From contig NZ_AYYY01000063.1 of NCBI RefSeq assembly GCF_001436295.1, positions 199,210 through 263,209 of the forward strand: a stretch of 64,000 nt of DNA. The letters are read 5' to 3'. Within the stretch, counting starts at the first letter, position 1, and every line of letters starts with the position of its first letter. A program made the position numbers and the translations under genes. Under the pieces are notes generated by a model that was not told the origin of the DNA, made no database searches, and was given only the letters and a program-made list of their open reading frames with translations. This DNA comes from Paucilactobacillus vaccinostercus DSM 20634 (GTDB lineage: Bacteria; Bacillota; Bacilli; Lactobacillales; Lactobacillaceae). Positions 34,651-44,225 of the stretch are shown here, piece after piece.

Positions 34651-35496
34651 ATGATCAAAAAATGGCAAACATGGCTTCTCTTAATTGTGATCCTCGTGCC
34701 AACGGTACTACTTTCTGGTTGTGAAAGTGTTACGAAGCGTGCCCACACAACGGATACGTGGAGCAAGATTGAACGGCGAGGTAAGGTCACAGTTGGTCTG
34801 GATGATAGTTTTGTGCCAATGGGATTCCGGCAAAAAAATGGTAAACTTGTGGGATATGATATTGACTTGGCCCGGGCCGTATTTAAACAGTATGGTATTA
34901 AGGTTGATTTTCAAACCATTGACTGGTCGATGAAAGAAACTGAATTAAATAATGGGACTATTGATTTGATTTGGAACGGCTACACGATTACGGATGCACG
35001 GAAAAAGACGGTGTTGTTTAGTCGTCCCTATGCACAAAATCAACAAATTTTAGTTACTAAAAAGCAGAGTCATATCACTAATTTTGCCGATATGAAGGGT
35101 AAGACACTGGGGGTCCAAAATGGATCAACGGGGACCGATGTGCTTGATAAAAATCCGAAAATGTTGAAGGATTATATTAAGGGACATAAAGCGGTGCTGT
35201 ATGATACATTCCCCGAAGCGTTTATTGATTTAAATGCTAACCGAATCCAGGGGATTTTGATGGATAAGGTATATGCGCAGTATTATATTAAACATCAAAG
35301 TGATAGTTCCGCTTATTCCACGTACATCAGCAAACAGATCCCGGCCGAAGATTTTGCGGTCGGAATGCGTAAGGGTGATGTAACACTGAAGAAGAAGATT
35401 GACACTGCTCTTGGCAAAATGCAAAAGAATGGGCAGCTAAAGCAGATTAATGAAAAGTGGTTTGGTGAGGCAAGTAATTATCTTGGCAAGCCATAA
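34651..35496 (+). CDS. Amino-acid ABC transporter substrate-binding lipoprotein, probably histidine
   Basis: A 281-residue family 3 solute-binding protein. The signal peptide ends in LLSGC with the lipidated cysteine at C24. The family core GKVTVGLDDSFVPMGF (near 45-60), GYDIDLARAVF and the C-terminal KWFGEASNYL are present. It is the third gene of the operon, 21 bases after the ATPase with AGGAGGAG, and no fused permease domain is seen. Substrate is inferred from the His T-box. Confidence 0.9.
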   Translation: MIKKWQTWLLLIVILVPTVLLSGCESVTKRAHTTDTWSKIERRGKVTVGLDDSFVPMGFRQKNGKLVGYDIDLARAVFKQYGIKVDFQTIDWSMKETELNNGTIDLIWNGYTITDARKKTVLFSRPYAQNQQILVTKKQSHITNFADMKGKTLGVQNGSTGTDVLDKNPKMLKDYIKGHKAVLYDTFPEAFIDLNANRIQGILMDKVYAQYYIKHQSDSSAYSTYISKQIPAEDFAVGMRKGDVTLKKKIDTALGKMQKNGQLKQINEKWFGEASNYLGKP

Positions 35497-35500
35497 AACC

Positions 35501-35529
35501 GTGACAAACTTGGCAACTATTGTTATGCT
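35501..35529 (+). promoter_or_regulatory. cls promoter
   Basis: GTGACA (35501-35506) and TATGCT (35524-35529), preceded by TGT (extended -10), are 17 bases apart. Confidence 0.75.
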
Positions 35530-35561
35530 GAATCTATTAATTGATGGGGGCGGCAACTAAG

Positions 35562-37010
35562 ATGCTTGATTTGTGGATTTTAATTGATTTTGTGGTCATT
35601 ATTAACACGATTACATCCTTTGTTATTGTGTTTCGAGAAAAACGCGATATTTCCGCCACATGGGCCTGGTTACTGGTATTGTTAGCATTACCAGTACTAG
35701 GCTTTTTGTTGTATCTATTTGCGGGACGCAAGCTCTCACATCGCCGCATCTTTGATTTGAAAGCACAAGAACCCTTGGGAATTGATCAGATCGTTGCTAA
35801 TCAAAAATTAAAGGATGACGATAATGAACTGTTACCAGCAAATCAGGTGACTAATTCGGCCCGTGAGTTGGTTCGGTTGTTCCTGGAGACTGACAATGCC
35901 GTTTTAACGAAACGGAATGCGGTTCGGATTTATACGGATGGTGAAAAGCTATTTGAGAGTATTTTTGAAGATGTTCGGCGGGCGAAACATCATATTAATA
36001 TCGAATTTTTTACGTGGTATAACGATCGAATTGGGCAGGAATTTGTTCGAATTCTAGAAAAGAAGGCCCGTCATGGGGTTCATGTACGGGTAATTTACGA
36101 TACTTTAGGATCCCATGGTTCAAAACAGAAGCTGTTTAAGCATTTGGTAGAGCTGGGCGGTCAAGTGGAGCCGTTTTTAACTTCTAAATTTTTGCCGTTT
36201 ACACTGCGGCTTAATTTTCGGGATCACCGAAAATTGGTCATTATTGATGGTAAAACGGGTTATATCGGTGGGTTTAACGTCGGTGATCAGTATTTGAGTC
36301 GCAAGGAACGGTTTGGATATTGGCGTGATACGCATTTGAGAGTGGTTGGTGACGCAGTGTTGTCTATCCAAAGTAGATTCTTTTTAGATTGGAATGCGAC
36401 TACTAAACGTGACCATGTTAAATTTGATCAGCGCTATTTTCCTCGTACGAATTCGAATGGATCGACGAGTATGCAAATTGTCTCTAGTGGCCCAGACGAT
36501 GACCGGGAGAAAATTAAGCAGGGATACGTGAAGATGATTTCGATTGCGACAAAGTCAATTTATATCGAATCTCCCTATTTTGTACCAGATGTCAGCGTCT
36601 TAGAAGCTTTGTCAATTGCGGCGACGGCCGGAATTGATGTGCGGCTCATTATTCCCGATCGGCCGGATCACCCGTTTGTTTATCGGGCAACCGAGTATTA
36701 TTCGCGAGAGTTGATGAATGCCGGTGGAAAAGTGTACACGTATGAAAATGGATTTATGCATTCTAAGATGGTAGTCATTGACGGCAAGATGGTTTCAATA
36801 GGATCTGCTAATATGGATATTCGCTCGTTTAAGTTGAACTTTGAGGCGAATGCGTTTTTGTATGACCGTGAATTTGCACATGCGACCGAATTGATTTTTT
36901 TACATGATCAGCAAAAATCACGCTTTTTGACATCGGAGTATTTTCAACAGCAAACCCATCTGGTTAAAATTAAGCAAACACTATCGCGGTTACTTGCACC
37001 AATTTTATGA
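35562..37010 (+). CDS. cls: Cardiolipin synthase
   Basis: A 482-residue phospholipase-D superfamily enzyme that joins two phosphatidylglycerols into cardiolipin. Two N-terminal membrane segments (near 5-24 and 33-53) precede two HKD motifs: HRKLVIID (222-229) and HSKMVVID (400-407). Earlier in-frame starts at 35541 and 35544 exist; ATG 35562 is chosen because GGGGG at 35546-35550 serves as ribosome site and the protein then begins at its membrane segment. It has its own promoter and a shared terminator. Confidence 0.93.
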   Translation: MLDLWILIDFVVIINTITSFVIVFREKRDISATWAWLLVLLALPVLGFLLYLFAGRKLSHRRIFDLKAQEPLGIDQIVANQKLKDDDNELLPANQVTNSARELVRLFLETDNAVLTKRNAVRIYTDGEKLFESIFEDVRRAKHHINIEFFTWYNDRIGQEFVRILEKKARHGVHVRVIYDTLGSHGSKQKLFKHLVELGGQVEPFLTSKFLPFTLRLNFRDHRKLVIIDGKTGYIGGFNVGDQYLSRKERFGYWRDTHLRVVGDAVLSIQSRFFLDWNATTKRDHVKFDQRYFPRTNSNGSTSMQIVSSGPDDDREKIKQGYVKMISIATKSIYIESPYFVPDVSVLEALSIAATAGIDVRLIIPDRPDHPFVYRATEYYSRELMNAGGKVYTYENGFMHSKMVVIDGKMVSIGSANMDIRSFKLNFEANAFLYDREFAHATELIFLHDQQKSRFLTSEYFQQQTHLVKIKQTLSRLLAPIL

Positions 37011-37012
37011 GA

Positions 37013-37049
37013 TCAAAAAAAAGGACGCCTCACCGAGGCGTCCTTTTGA
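37013..37049. terminator. Bidirectional terminator between cls and aspartokinase
   Basis: AAAAGGACGCCT (37019-37030) pairs perfectly with AGGCGTCCTTTT (37036-37047). A residues on the left and T residues on the right suit both convergent genes. Confidence 0.92.
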
Positions 37050-37068
37050 TGTCGAACTAGATTATTAG

Positions 37069-38427
37069 TTAATCATGTTGAAAGAATTCGTTGTATAAAG
37101 CGGCAACGGCTTGATTTGCTTCATCCTGCGCCACTCCAAACATAATAGAAATTTCAGAGGCACCTTGGTTGATCATTTGGAGTCGAATTCCAGCTTGAGC
37201 GAGGGCCTTAGTTGCCTTTGCCATGATGCCAATTGTATCATGCATGCCTTCACCAACGACCATCACAATTGCGTAATCATGGATCATGTGCATCTCATCC
37301 GGTTGAATGGCAGTTTGCATTTCGGCCATTAATGATTGTTCCAACTCGGGTGTCAGGTTATCTTCCGACATGATAATGGTAATATCATCAATTCCGGAAG
37401 GCATGTGCTCATAACTGATATTGAACTTATAGAGGACATCAAGCACTTTGCGAGTGAAACCCACCTCTTTGTTCAGCAAGTATTTACTGATGTAAAGACC
37501 ACAAAAACGTTTCGATGCTGTAATTCCCCGGACTGGGTAGTCTTTATTTGGTTTTATGCGGGCTGAAATGATGGTTCCCGGTGCCTGAGGATGATTTGTG
37601 TTTCGCACATTAACGGCGATATCGCCTTGAATTGCGGGGATGAGAGCTTCATCATGAAATACTGAAAAGCCGGCGTATGATAGTTCACGCATTTCTCGAA
37701 ACGTCATATGAGCGATCGCATGTGGGTGGGCAACGATATTCGGGTTAACCGAGTAGATTGCATCAACGTCGGTAAAGTTTTCGTATAAGTCGGCGTTGAG
37801 GCCCCGTGCCATCACGGCACCAGTAATGTCCGAACCACCGCGCGAGAAGGTGCAAATTTCACCGTTGGCGTTGTAGGCAAAGAATCCTGGCACAACCAGT
37901 ACCTGCGCATTATTTTGCCATTTACGCATGTTGGCATAGCTTTCCTGCAAAATTTGCGCATCATCAGGCACATCTGTGACCACCATTCCAGCATCCTTAG
38001 GATCTAAATACTGGGCGGCAATTCCCACGATATTGAAAACCCGGGCAATTAGCTGGGCATTTAATCGTTCACCGTGTGCTTTGAATGCGGCCATTAGATA
38101 TGTATTATTCTGATACTTTTTAAGTGGGAGGTTTAAAATGGCCCGTTTAATTGGCGCAAATTCCTCGGGGGTTAGATTAAAACCCAGTGCAATTTCTTGA
38201 TAACGTGCAATAATTTCTTGTTGAACGTTAGTATAGTCACTTCCCGCGATCACTTGATCGGCATAGCGAATCAAGAGGTCTGTGACCTTGGTATCAGCCG
38301 GATTACGTTTACCAGGCGCTGATACTACAACACACCGACGAGTGGGATCGTCTTCAACGATTTCAATCACTTTTCTTAACTGTTGGCTACTTGCTAATGA
38401 GCTGCCACCGAATTTGATAACCTTCAC
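37069..38427 (-). CDS. Aspartate kinase
   Basis: A 452-residue enzyme that phosphorylates aspartate, the first step to lysine/diaminopimelate, threonine and methionine. The N-terminus KVIKFGGSSLA is the nucleotide motif, FSRGGSDITGAV (near 204-215) holds the aspartate site, and the C-terminal third has ACT domains (TIGIMAKATKALAQAGI) for feedback control. The GTG at 38427 after AAAAGGAGAG is the true start; the frame is open to 38457. No lysine riboswitch or T-box is visible, so the isozyme class stays open. DAP for the wall is its likely main use here. Confidence 0.92.
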   Translation of the reverse strand: MKVIKFGGSSLASSQQLRKVIEIVEDDPTRRCVVVSAPGKRNPADTKVTDLLIRYADQVIAGSDYTNVQQEIIARYQEIALGFNLTPEEFAPIKRAILNLPLKKYQNNTYLMAAFKAHGERLNAQLIARVFNIVGIAAQYLDPKDAGMVVTDVPDDAQILQESYANMRKWQNNAQVLVVPGFFAYNANGEICTFSRGGSDITGAVMARGLNADLYENFTDVDAIYSVNPNIVAHPHAIAHMTFREMRELSYAGFSVFHDEALIPAIQGDIAVNVRNTNHPQAPGTIISARIKPNKDYPVRGITASKRFCGLYISKYLLNKEVGFTRKVLDVLYKFNISYEHMPSGIDDITIIMSEDNLTPELEQSLMAEMQTAIQPDEMHMIHDYAIVMVVGEGMHDTIGIMAKATKALAQAGIRLQMINQGASEISIMFGVAQDEANQAVAALYNEFFQHD

Positions 38428-38455
38428 AATTATTCTCTCCTTTTTGTTAACTAAC

Positions 38456-38484
38456 ATGATAGCAAAACCCCGACGTAGTTACAA
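38456..38484 (-). promoter_or_regulatory. Promoter of the aspartate kinase gene
   Basis: On the minus strand, TTGTAA (38484-38479) and TATCAT (38461-38456), preceded by TGC, are 17 bases apart. Confidence 0.72.
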
Positions 38485-38690
38485 TTCAGAACAGGCTATT
38501 TTTTTAATCAAACTTTCATTTTTTAAATTAGGTTTGTATTTTTTATTGATTTAACGTATCATTATTTAACATGTGATACTTCGGTTCAAATAGCCACTGG
38601 GGACTTATATTATGAGTTTTCGGTGGTGTAACATCCGTTCCCACAGACGGGATAGCATAAATGACTTTAAGGGTAGATGGAGGATTTGCT

Positions 38691-39944
38691 TTGTATTTTC
38701 AACTAACAGATGGTGTTGAACTACACATTATTAAAACGTCACAGTTTAAGAGTAATCAAATCGTGGTGAATTTTGGAACCCCACAAACATCTGCAAATAC
38801 GACGGCGAGAAGTTTACTGGGAGACTTACTAGAAACCAGCACGCATAAGTATCCCACGCAAACGGCGCTTGCCCGACAATTATCACAATTGTACGGTGCC
38901 GACGTTGGAACTGGAGTTGGGCGTATAGGAACGTTGCATTCCGTTCGATTGAAGGCGCGATTTATTAATGATCGCTATTCATACGATGGGTTACTGGATA
39001 ACGTCATTGATTTAATTCATGAGATGCTATTTAATCCATTGATTGATAATGAATCGTTCGATGAACCCACGTTTAATCTTCAGCGAGCTAATTTAAGAAG
39101 CGCGATTCAGTCGCTTGATGATGATAAACAGTACTATGCTGAAACTCAGCTTCGAAAATTATACTTTGATGATGATTCGATCATGCAGATTCCAAGCTTC
39201 GGCCGTTTAGCGGATTTGGATCAATTGAATGCTGAAAATTTAGTGCCAGTCTATCGCCAAATGATTACCTCAGATCGCATTAATATTGTAGTTTTAGGGG
39301 ATGTGGATGAGCGCCATGTTGTGGATCGGTTTAAGGAATTCAACTTCACACCGCGACCAGTGGCGGATCATGATATGATGTATCATCAAGATGCACGACC
39401 GGACGTGACTCAAAAGGATGAAATTCAGGCAATCAACCAGTCCAAGTTGAATTTAGCTTATCAGTTGCCAGTTTATTTTAACGAGCCAGATTACTATGCA
39501 GCAGTTGTTATGAATGGGATTTTGGGTGGCACGCCGCTATCAAAATTATTTGTAAATGTGCGTGAAAAAGAAAGCTTAGCGTACTATGCGTCAAGTCGGT
39601 ACCATAGTTTCAGTGGCATGTTATCAATTCAGACCGGTATTCAAAATACTAATTATGAGCGTGCCCGGGTGTTGATTGGGCAACAGGTTGAAGCTGTTAA
39701 AGCGGGAGAATTCACTGCGGAATTACTTAGAGAAGTGAAAGATAGCCTGATCAATCAATTTCAAGCCAGCTTGGATGTTGCGGGCAATATTGCTGAGCGC
39801 CAACTAATTTCAACGTTATTAGATCGCCCAGCTGACGATGTTGTTCAAAAAATTGAGGATGTTACGGCAACTCAAGTGATGCACGTGGCATCACTGCTTG
39901 AGTTACAGGCAATTTACTATTTAAATGGAGATTTAACGAAATGA
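38691..39944 (+). CDS. M16-like protein YmfF, catalytically degenerate
   Basis: A 417-residue protein of the insulinase (M16) fold. The position of the HXXEH zinc motif reads LLGDLLETS, so it should not cut peptides. It partners the next gene, which keeps the motif, much as pairs of active and inactive M16 subunits form clamshells. The frame is open from 38661, but GGAGG at 38679-38683 fits TTG 38691, which also gives the usual short start (MYFQLTDGVELHI). It overlaps ymfH by 4 bases (ATGA). The 260-base gap upstream holds the aspartokinase promoter and a possible small stem (38630-38651). Confidence 0.88.
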   Translation: MYFQLTDGVELHIIKTSQFKSNQIVVNFGTPQTSANTTARSLLGDLLETSTHKYPTQTALARQLSQLYGADVGTGVGRIGTLHSVRLKARFINDRYSYDGLLDNVIDLIHEMLFNPLIDNESFDEPTFNLQRANLRSAIQSLDDDKQYYAETQLRKLYFDDDSIMQIPSFGRLADLDQLNAENLVPVYRQMITSDRINIVVLGDVDERHVVDRFKEFNFTPRPVADHDMMYHQDARPDVTQKDEIQAINQSKLNLAYQLPVYFNEPDYYAAVVMNGILGGTPLSKLFVNVREKESLAYYASSRYHSFSGMLSIQTGIQNTNYERARVLIGQQVEAVKAGEFTAELLREVKDSLINQFQASLDVAGNIAERQLISTLLDRPADDVVQKIEDVTATQVMHVASLLELQAIYYLNGDLTK

Positions 39945-41242
39945 ACGAGCATCATTATGCAAAGTATGATGAAACAATTTATGATCAAAAATTAGATAAT
40001 GGCCTGCTAGTGCAGGTATTACCTAAACGTAATTTCCATAAAACTTATGCGATTTTAACCGTTGATTTTGGCTCAATCGATCGGACGTTTATACCCGTGA
40101 ATGGGCAGGAGCTAATCACTGTTCCCGACGGTGTCGCTCATTTTCTTGAACACAAAATGTTTGAAAAAATTGATCACGACGCTTTTGATTTGTTCGGTGA
40201 ATTGGGAGCTGACTCAAATGCTTTCACCAGCTTTACCCAAACGAGCTATTTATTTTCAACGACCCAGCACGTGCATGAAAGCTTGGATGTGCTGCTGGAT
40301 TTTGTGGAGCAACCCTATTTTTCATCACAAACGGTTCAAAAAGAAAAGGGGATTATCGGACAAGAAATTAAGATGTACGATGATGATCCTAATTGGCGCC
40401 TCTACTTTGGAATGCTGGGAAATCTTTATCCACACGATCCAATGCACATTGATATTGCGGGAACGGTGGAATCAATTGACCAAATTACTGCGGACACACT
40501 ATATTCGACCTATGATAGCTTTTATCAACCAGCCAACATGAACCTTTTTATTGTTGGAAATGTTGATCCTGCTGAGACCATGGAGTGGATTGCTGATAAT
40601 CAGAAGCAGAAACATTTTGATCAAGTGACGATACCAGAGGTTCAATTTGAACTAAACGACGAAACTGGTCAGGATGTTATTCCATTCCGGACGTTAGAAA
40701 TGGATGTGACCCGGCCGAAGGTAATGGTGGGTGTCCGGGGATTAGAACCAATTTCGGCTGGTCAAGCGGGGCTTAAGTACCGCCTCGGTGTTGAATTATT
40801 GCTGGATATTTTGTTTGATGATACGGTTGATAATTACCTGAGATTGTATAATAACGGTATTATTGATGATTCATTTAGTTATAATTTTGAAATGCAGCGG
40901 GGATTCCACTTTGCCTACTTTAGTAGTGATACTGACCACATTGAACGATTTGCTGATGAAATTATTGGAATTTTAGAGAGTGCTCAGCAACAAATTGAAG
41001 CGGCCGCGTCTCAGTTTAATAATATTAAACGTGCTGTATTGGGACGCATGATTGCGTTGTTGGATTCACCGGAAGCAATTGCGAACCGGTATGCTGGCAA
41101 ACTATTTGGGGCCACTAATTTATTGGATGAAATTACAGTACTGGAATCAATTACGATTGAAGATTTATACGTCATTGCTCGTGAGTTTATCCAGTCGCAG
41201 GGCATTTCTGTTTATCAGATTGTTCCACGACATTCGAATTAA
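39941..41242 (+). CDS. M16-family zinc peptidase YmfH
   Basis: A 433-residue insulinase-fold peptidase. The inverted zinc motif HFLEH is at 67-71, and the distal glutamate region (near 140-150, KGIIGQEIKMYDDDPNW) is intact. In B. subtilis ymfF-ymfH lie in the same ymf-pgsA-cinA-recA block seen here. The physiological substrate is not established. Start and stop overlap with ymfF suggests equimolar synthesis. Confidence 0.92.
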   Translation: MNEHHYAKYDETIYDQKLDNGLLVQVLPKRNFHKTYAILTVDFGSIDRTFIPVNGQELITVPDGVAHFLEHKMFEKIDHDAFDLFGELGADSNAFTSFTQTSYLFSTTQHVHESLDVLLDFVEQPYFSSQTVQKEKGIIGQEIKMYDDDPNWRLYFGMLGNLYPHDPMHIDIAGTVESIDQITADTLYSTYDSFYQPANMNLFIVGNVDPAETMEWIADNQKQKHFDQVTIPEVQFELNDETGQDVIPFRTLEMDVTRPKVMVGVRGLEPISAGQAGLKYRLGVELLLDILFDDTVDNYLRLYNNGIIDDSFSYNFEMQRGFHFAYFSSDTDHIERFADEIIGILESAQQQIEAAASQFNNIKRAVLGRMIALLDSPEAIANRYAGKLFGATNLLDEITVLESITIEDLYVIAREFIQSQGISVYQIVPRHSN

Positions 41243-41326
41243 GTAAAGTTTAAGTAATTTAGCGCTGAAATATGCTATACTATCGACGTCGTACACAAGA
41301 TCAAAAGTATTGGAGAAAAAGTGTTC

Positions 41327-42247
41327 ATGTCAGAAGAAAATACACGAGTTGAAATAGGGAAAAAATTGCGCGATGCGCGGGTTTCAATGGGTTACACGCT
41401 TGATGATTTGCAACAAGCAACTAAGATTCAGAGACGGTATTTAATTGCGATTGAAGATGAAAAGTTTGATGAACTACCTGGGGATTTTTATGTGCGGGCG
41501 TTTATTAAGCAGTACGCTGATACGGTTGGACTGAACGGCGATGAGTTACTGAAGGAATATAATGATTTATTGCCTCAGAGTAAATCCAGCGAATATTCTG
41601 AACACATGTCACAGGCGATCGAAACACGGGCTGGACAGAAAAAGAGCGTTGATTCACTGGATCGGGTCCGTCAGTATTTGCCAACAGTTGTAATTGCTGT
41701 GATTATTATTGTTATTTTAGGTGCTATTTGGATGACGGCTCTGCACGGTCATAAATCGAGCTCTAATAACAACGATATCGATAGTAGTTCAGTATCCGTT
41801 TCAGGTGAATCAAGTCAAAAGAGCAGTAGTAAGAAGACTAGCTCATCGTCTTCTTCTAAAACAACGACTAAGAAGAGCAGTAAACTCAAGGTCACTGCGA
41901 CAACACAAAGTTCTAGTGCTGCAGTGTTCGATGTGACGACTGCCAGTCAATCAGGTAAGTTAAAGTTGAAGCTTGATCCAACGCAACGGTCATGGATTTC
42001 GGTGACAACGGATGGCACGAGCCAATTTAGTCAGACATTAACCGCTAATAGTGCGCAGACTGTCAATGTTGCGGGTTCCGCAAAAAAAGTTGTCATTTCA
42101 TTAGGAAATGCAAAGTATACAACAATTACATTGAACGGCAAGAAGATTGATGTGACAAAGAATGGTCAGTATCCAAATGTACGTAAGGTAACTTTAAACT
42201 TAAATGGATCATCGACGGCATCATCATCTAGCGCTTCGTCCAACTAG
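41327..42247 (+). CDS. RodZ/YmfM-like protein: HTH, membrane anchor, Ser-rich linker, DUF4115
   Basis: About 306 residues. An XRE-like HTH (near 8-75) faces the cytoplasm, then one membrane segment (near 121-141, TVVIAVIIIVILGAIWM), a Ser/Lys/Thr-rich linker (145-190) and an extracytoplasmic DUF4115 beta domain. This is the RodZ layout; RodZ links MreB to the membrane in rods. The start is ATG 41327, or GTG 41321, which is nearer to TTGGAGA. An extended -10, TGCTATACT (41273-41281), lies upstream. It precedes pgsA, as in other Firmicutes. Confidence 0.88.
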   Translation: MSEENTRVEIGKKLRDARVSMGYTLDDLQQATKIQRRYLIAIEDEKFDELPGDFYVRAFIKQYADTVGLNGDELLKEYNDLLPQSKSSEYSEHMSQAIETRAGQKKSVDSLDRVRQYLPTVVIAVIIIVILGAIWMTALHGHKSSSNNNDIDSSSVSVSGESSQKSSSKKTSSSSSSKTTTKKSSKLKVTATTQSSSAAVFDVTTASQSGKLKLKLDPTQRSWISVTTDGTSQFSQTLTANSAQTVNVAGSAKKVVISLGNAKYTTITLNGKKIDVTKNGQYPNVRKVTLNLNGSSTASSSSASSN

Positions 42248-42275
42248 TGTTAAAAATTTTTAGGGGGCTTTTTTC

Positions 42276-42860
42276 GTGAATTTACCAAATAAACTGACTG
42301 CTTTAAGGTTAGTGATTGTACCATTCTTTCTGTTACTACTGGTCTTGCCACTGCATTGGGGGGCCGTTACGTTTGGTGGTGTAACAATTCCTGTTACCCA
42401 ACTGATTGCGGCGATCATTTTTGTGGCAGCCTGCATTACTGATAATTTGGATGGTATTATTGCACGTAAGAATCATTTAGTTACCAATTTTGGTAAGTTT
42501 GCCGATCCGTTGGCGGACAAAATTCTGGTAATGACTGCATTTATCGTTCTAACATCGATGCATGTTGTGCCAGCTTGGGTTTCCGTTATTATTATTTGGC
42601 GTGAGTTGGCCGTTACTGGATTACGGTTATTAATTGTTGAAACTAACGGTGAAGTAATGGCAGCCAAAATGCCCGGTAAGATTAAAACGGTGAGTCAATT
42701 TATTGCGATCATCTTCTTATTGTTGAATAATGTTTTCTTTGAATTGATCCATGTTCCGTTCGGGCAAATTATGCTGTATGTATGCTTGTTCTTTACAGTA
42801 TATTCAGGAATTGATTATTTTGTTAAAGGTCGATCAGTATTTTCTGACGGATTAAAATAA
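42276..42860 (+). CDS. pgsA: CDP-diacylglycerol--glycerol-3-phosphate phosphatidyltransferase
   Basis: A 194-residue membrane enzyme that makes phosphatidylglycerol phosphate, the entry to PG and cardiolipin. The CDP-alcohol transferase motif DG-2x-AR-8x-G-3x-D-3x-D is complete (DGIIARKNHLVTNFGKFADP, then LAD). Four or more hydrophobic segments are visible. GTG 42276 follows TAGGGGG. With cls in the same window, the anionic lipid route is covered in part. Confidence 0.95.
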   Translation: MNLPNKLTALRLVIVPFFLLLLVLPLHWGAVTFGGVTIPVTQLIAAIIFVAACITDNLDGIIARKNHLVTNFGKFADPLADKILVMTAFIVLTSMHVVPAWVSVIIIWRELAVTGLRLLIVETNGEVMAAKMPGKIKTVSQFIAIIFLLLNNVFFELIHVPFGQIMLYVCLFFTVYSGIDYFVKGRSVFSDGLK

Positions 42861-42869
42861 ACCATAGTT

Positions 42870-42904
42870 AAGTTGAAAGTCGAATATACTTTCAACTTTT
42901 TTTA
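42870..42904 (+). terminator. Terminator of the ymfF-pgsA block
   Basis: AGTTGAAAGT (42871-42880) pairs with ACTTTCAACT (42888-42897), and seven T residues follow. Confidence 0.9.
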
Positions 42905-42959
42905 TTTTTAAGCGTTAAAATGAATAGTAAATGCGTACTTAGTATGTAGGAGGATGAAA

Positions 42960-44201
42960 ATGCAGGCGGAAATTATTACGGTCGGAACGGAGATTTTACT
43001 CGGACAAATTCAAAATACCAATGCTACCTACTTAGCACAACAACTTGCGCAGCTTGGTATTGAGTCCCATTATCAAACGACGATAGGCGACTACATGCCC
43101 CGAATTGAAGCAGCGGTTAATACGGCGGTTCACCGAAACGAACTCGTGATTGTTTGCGGTGGTGTGGGACCGACGGCGGATGATCAAACGAAGCAGGCTG
43201 TTGCTCAGGCACTCGGAACGAAGTTAGTAATTGATCCAGCTCAGATGCAACGAATTACAACATATTTTCAAGCACGGCAAAAACGGATGGTAGCTGGTAA
43301 TGAGAAACAAGCTGAGTATCTTCAGGGAGGAGAAATTCTTGCAAACATCAATGGCTTGGCGATCGGTGATTTTTACCAAGCGTCACCTGAAGCGGCGGTG
43401 GTTATTTTACCAGGACCGCCTCATGAAATGACGGCCATGTTCGAACAGTCCCTCCGGCCACTACTAATAAAGAAGTATGCGCTTGATCAGCATTTGGTTA
43501 ATCACGATATGTTTTTTTATGGAATTTCTGAGTCGGAGTTGATGAACCGGATTACGGCAATGGTAGTGCCTGATACACGGCTTTCAATTGCATCATATGC
43601 TCAGGACCATGCCATTAAGGTACGGCTGACTGCATCGACGGATAGTCCAGCAATTGTAGCGCAGCTTACAAAACTGGAAAACAAAATTCAAACCACACTT
43701 AGTGAGTATTACTTGGGTAACCGAGCTGAACAATCTATCGTCCAGCAGGTTGTGACCCGGTTAAAGCAGCAGCATCTAATGATTACAGCTGCTGAAAGTT
43801 TGACAGCCGGTTTGTTTCAGTCAACGTTATGTAATATCAGTGGTGCCTCAAGTGTATTTCATGGGGGTTTTGTGACATATGCCGATGAGGTTAAGGAACA
43901 ACTGCTGGGGATTGAGCATCACGTCATTGCACAATATGGGGTAGTGAGCGAACCAGTTGCGCGACAAATGGCGGAAAAAAGCCGTGCGCTTATGAAAGCG
44001 GACATTGGGGTGTCATTTACAGGAGTAGCAGGTCCGGATTCACTAGAAGGTCAATTGCCAGGAACAGTGTGGATGGCGATTGCTCAAACCGGACAAGCAA
44101 CACAAGCATTCGAACTGCACGTCTCCAACGCTGATCGACAAACAGTGCGAGAAAAAAGTGTGTGGCAGATGTTTTATGAATTGTATCGACGACTAAAATA
44201 A
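42960..44201 (+). CDS. cinA: CinA, competence/damage-inducible family protein
   Basis: A 413-residue protein with an N-terminal molybdopterin-binding-like (COG1058) domain (IITVGTEILLGQIQNTNA; GGVGPTADD near 71-79) and a C-terminal PncC-type NMN amidase domain (TAAESLTAGLFQS near 277; FTGVAGPDS near 356). In streptococci cinA is cotranscribed with recA in competence. The ATG at 42954 abuts the GGAGG, so ATG 42960 is chosen. A LexA-like box follows its stop codon directly. Confidence 0.93.
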   Translation: MQAEIITVGTEILLGQIQNTNATYLAQQLAQLGIESHYQTTIGDYMPRIEAAVNTAVHRNELVIVCGGVGPTADDQTKQAVAQALGTKLVIDPAQMQRITTYFQARQKRMVAGNEKQAEYLQGGEILANINGLAIGDFYQASPEAAVVILPGPPHEMTAMFEQSLRPLLIKKYALDQHLVNHDMFFYGISESELMNRITAMVVPDTRLSIASYAQDHAIKVRLTASTDSPAIVAQLTKLENKIQTTLSEYYLGNRAEQSIVQQVVTRLKQQHLMITAAESLTAGLFQSTLCNISGASSVFHGGFVTYADEVKEQLLGIEHHVIAQYGVVSEPVARQMAEKSRALMKADIGVSFTGVAGPDSLEGQLPGTVWMAIAQTGQATQAFELHVSNADRQTVREKSVWQMFYELYRRLK

Positions 44202-44203
44202 AG

Positions 44204-44217
44204 CGAACTTTTGTTCG
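44204..44217. promoter_or_regulatory. LexA (DinR) box upstream of recA
   Basis: CGAACTTTTGTTCG has both perfect half-sites of the Gram-positive SOS box, CGAAC-4-GTTCG. It lies 8 bases ahead of the recA -35 candidate. The same inverted repeat followed by seven T could also end cinA transcription, so the two roles may overlap. Confidence 0.7.
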
Positions 44218-44225
44218 TTTTTTGC

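Noticed and set aside
38428..38690. Lysine riboswitch or other known aptamer between aspartokinase and ymfF
   Set aside because: Only a promoter for the minus strand and a short stem near 38630-38651 are visible; no lysine-aptamer core motifs were found on either strand.
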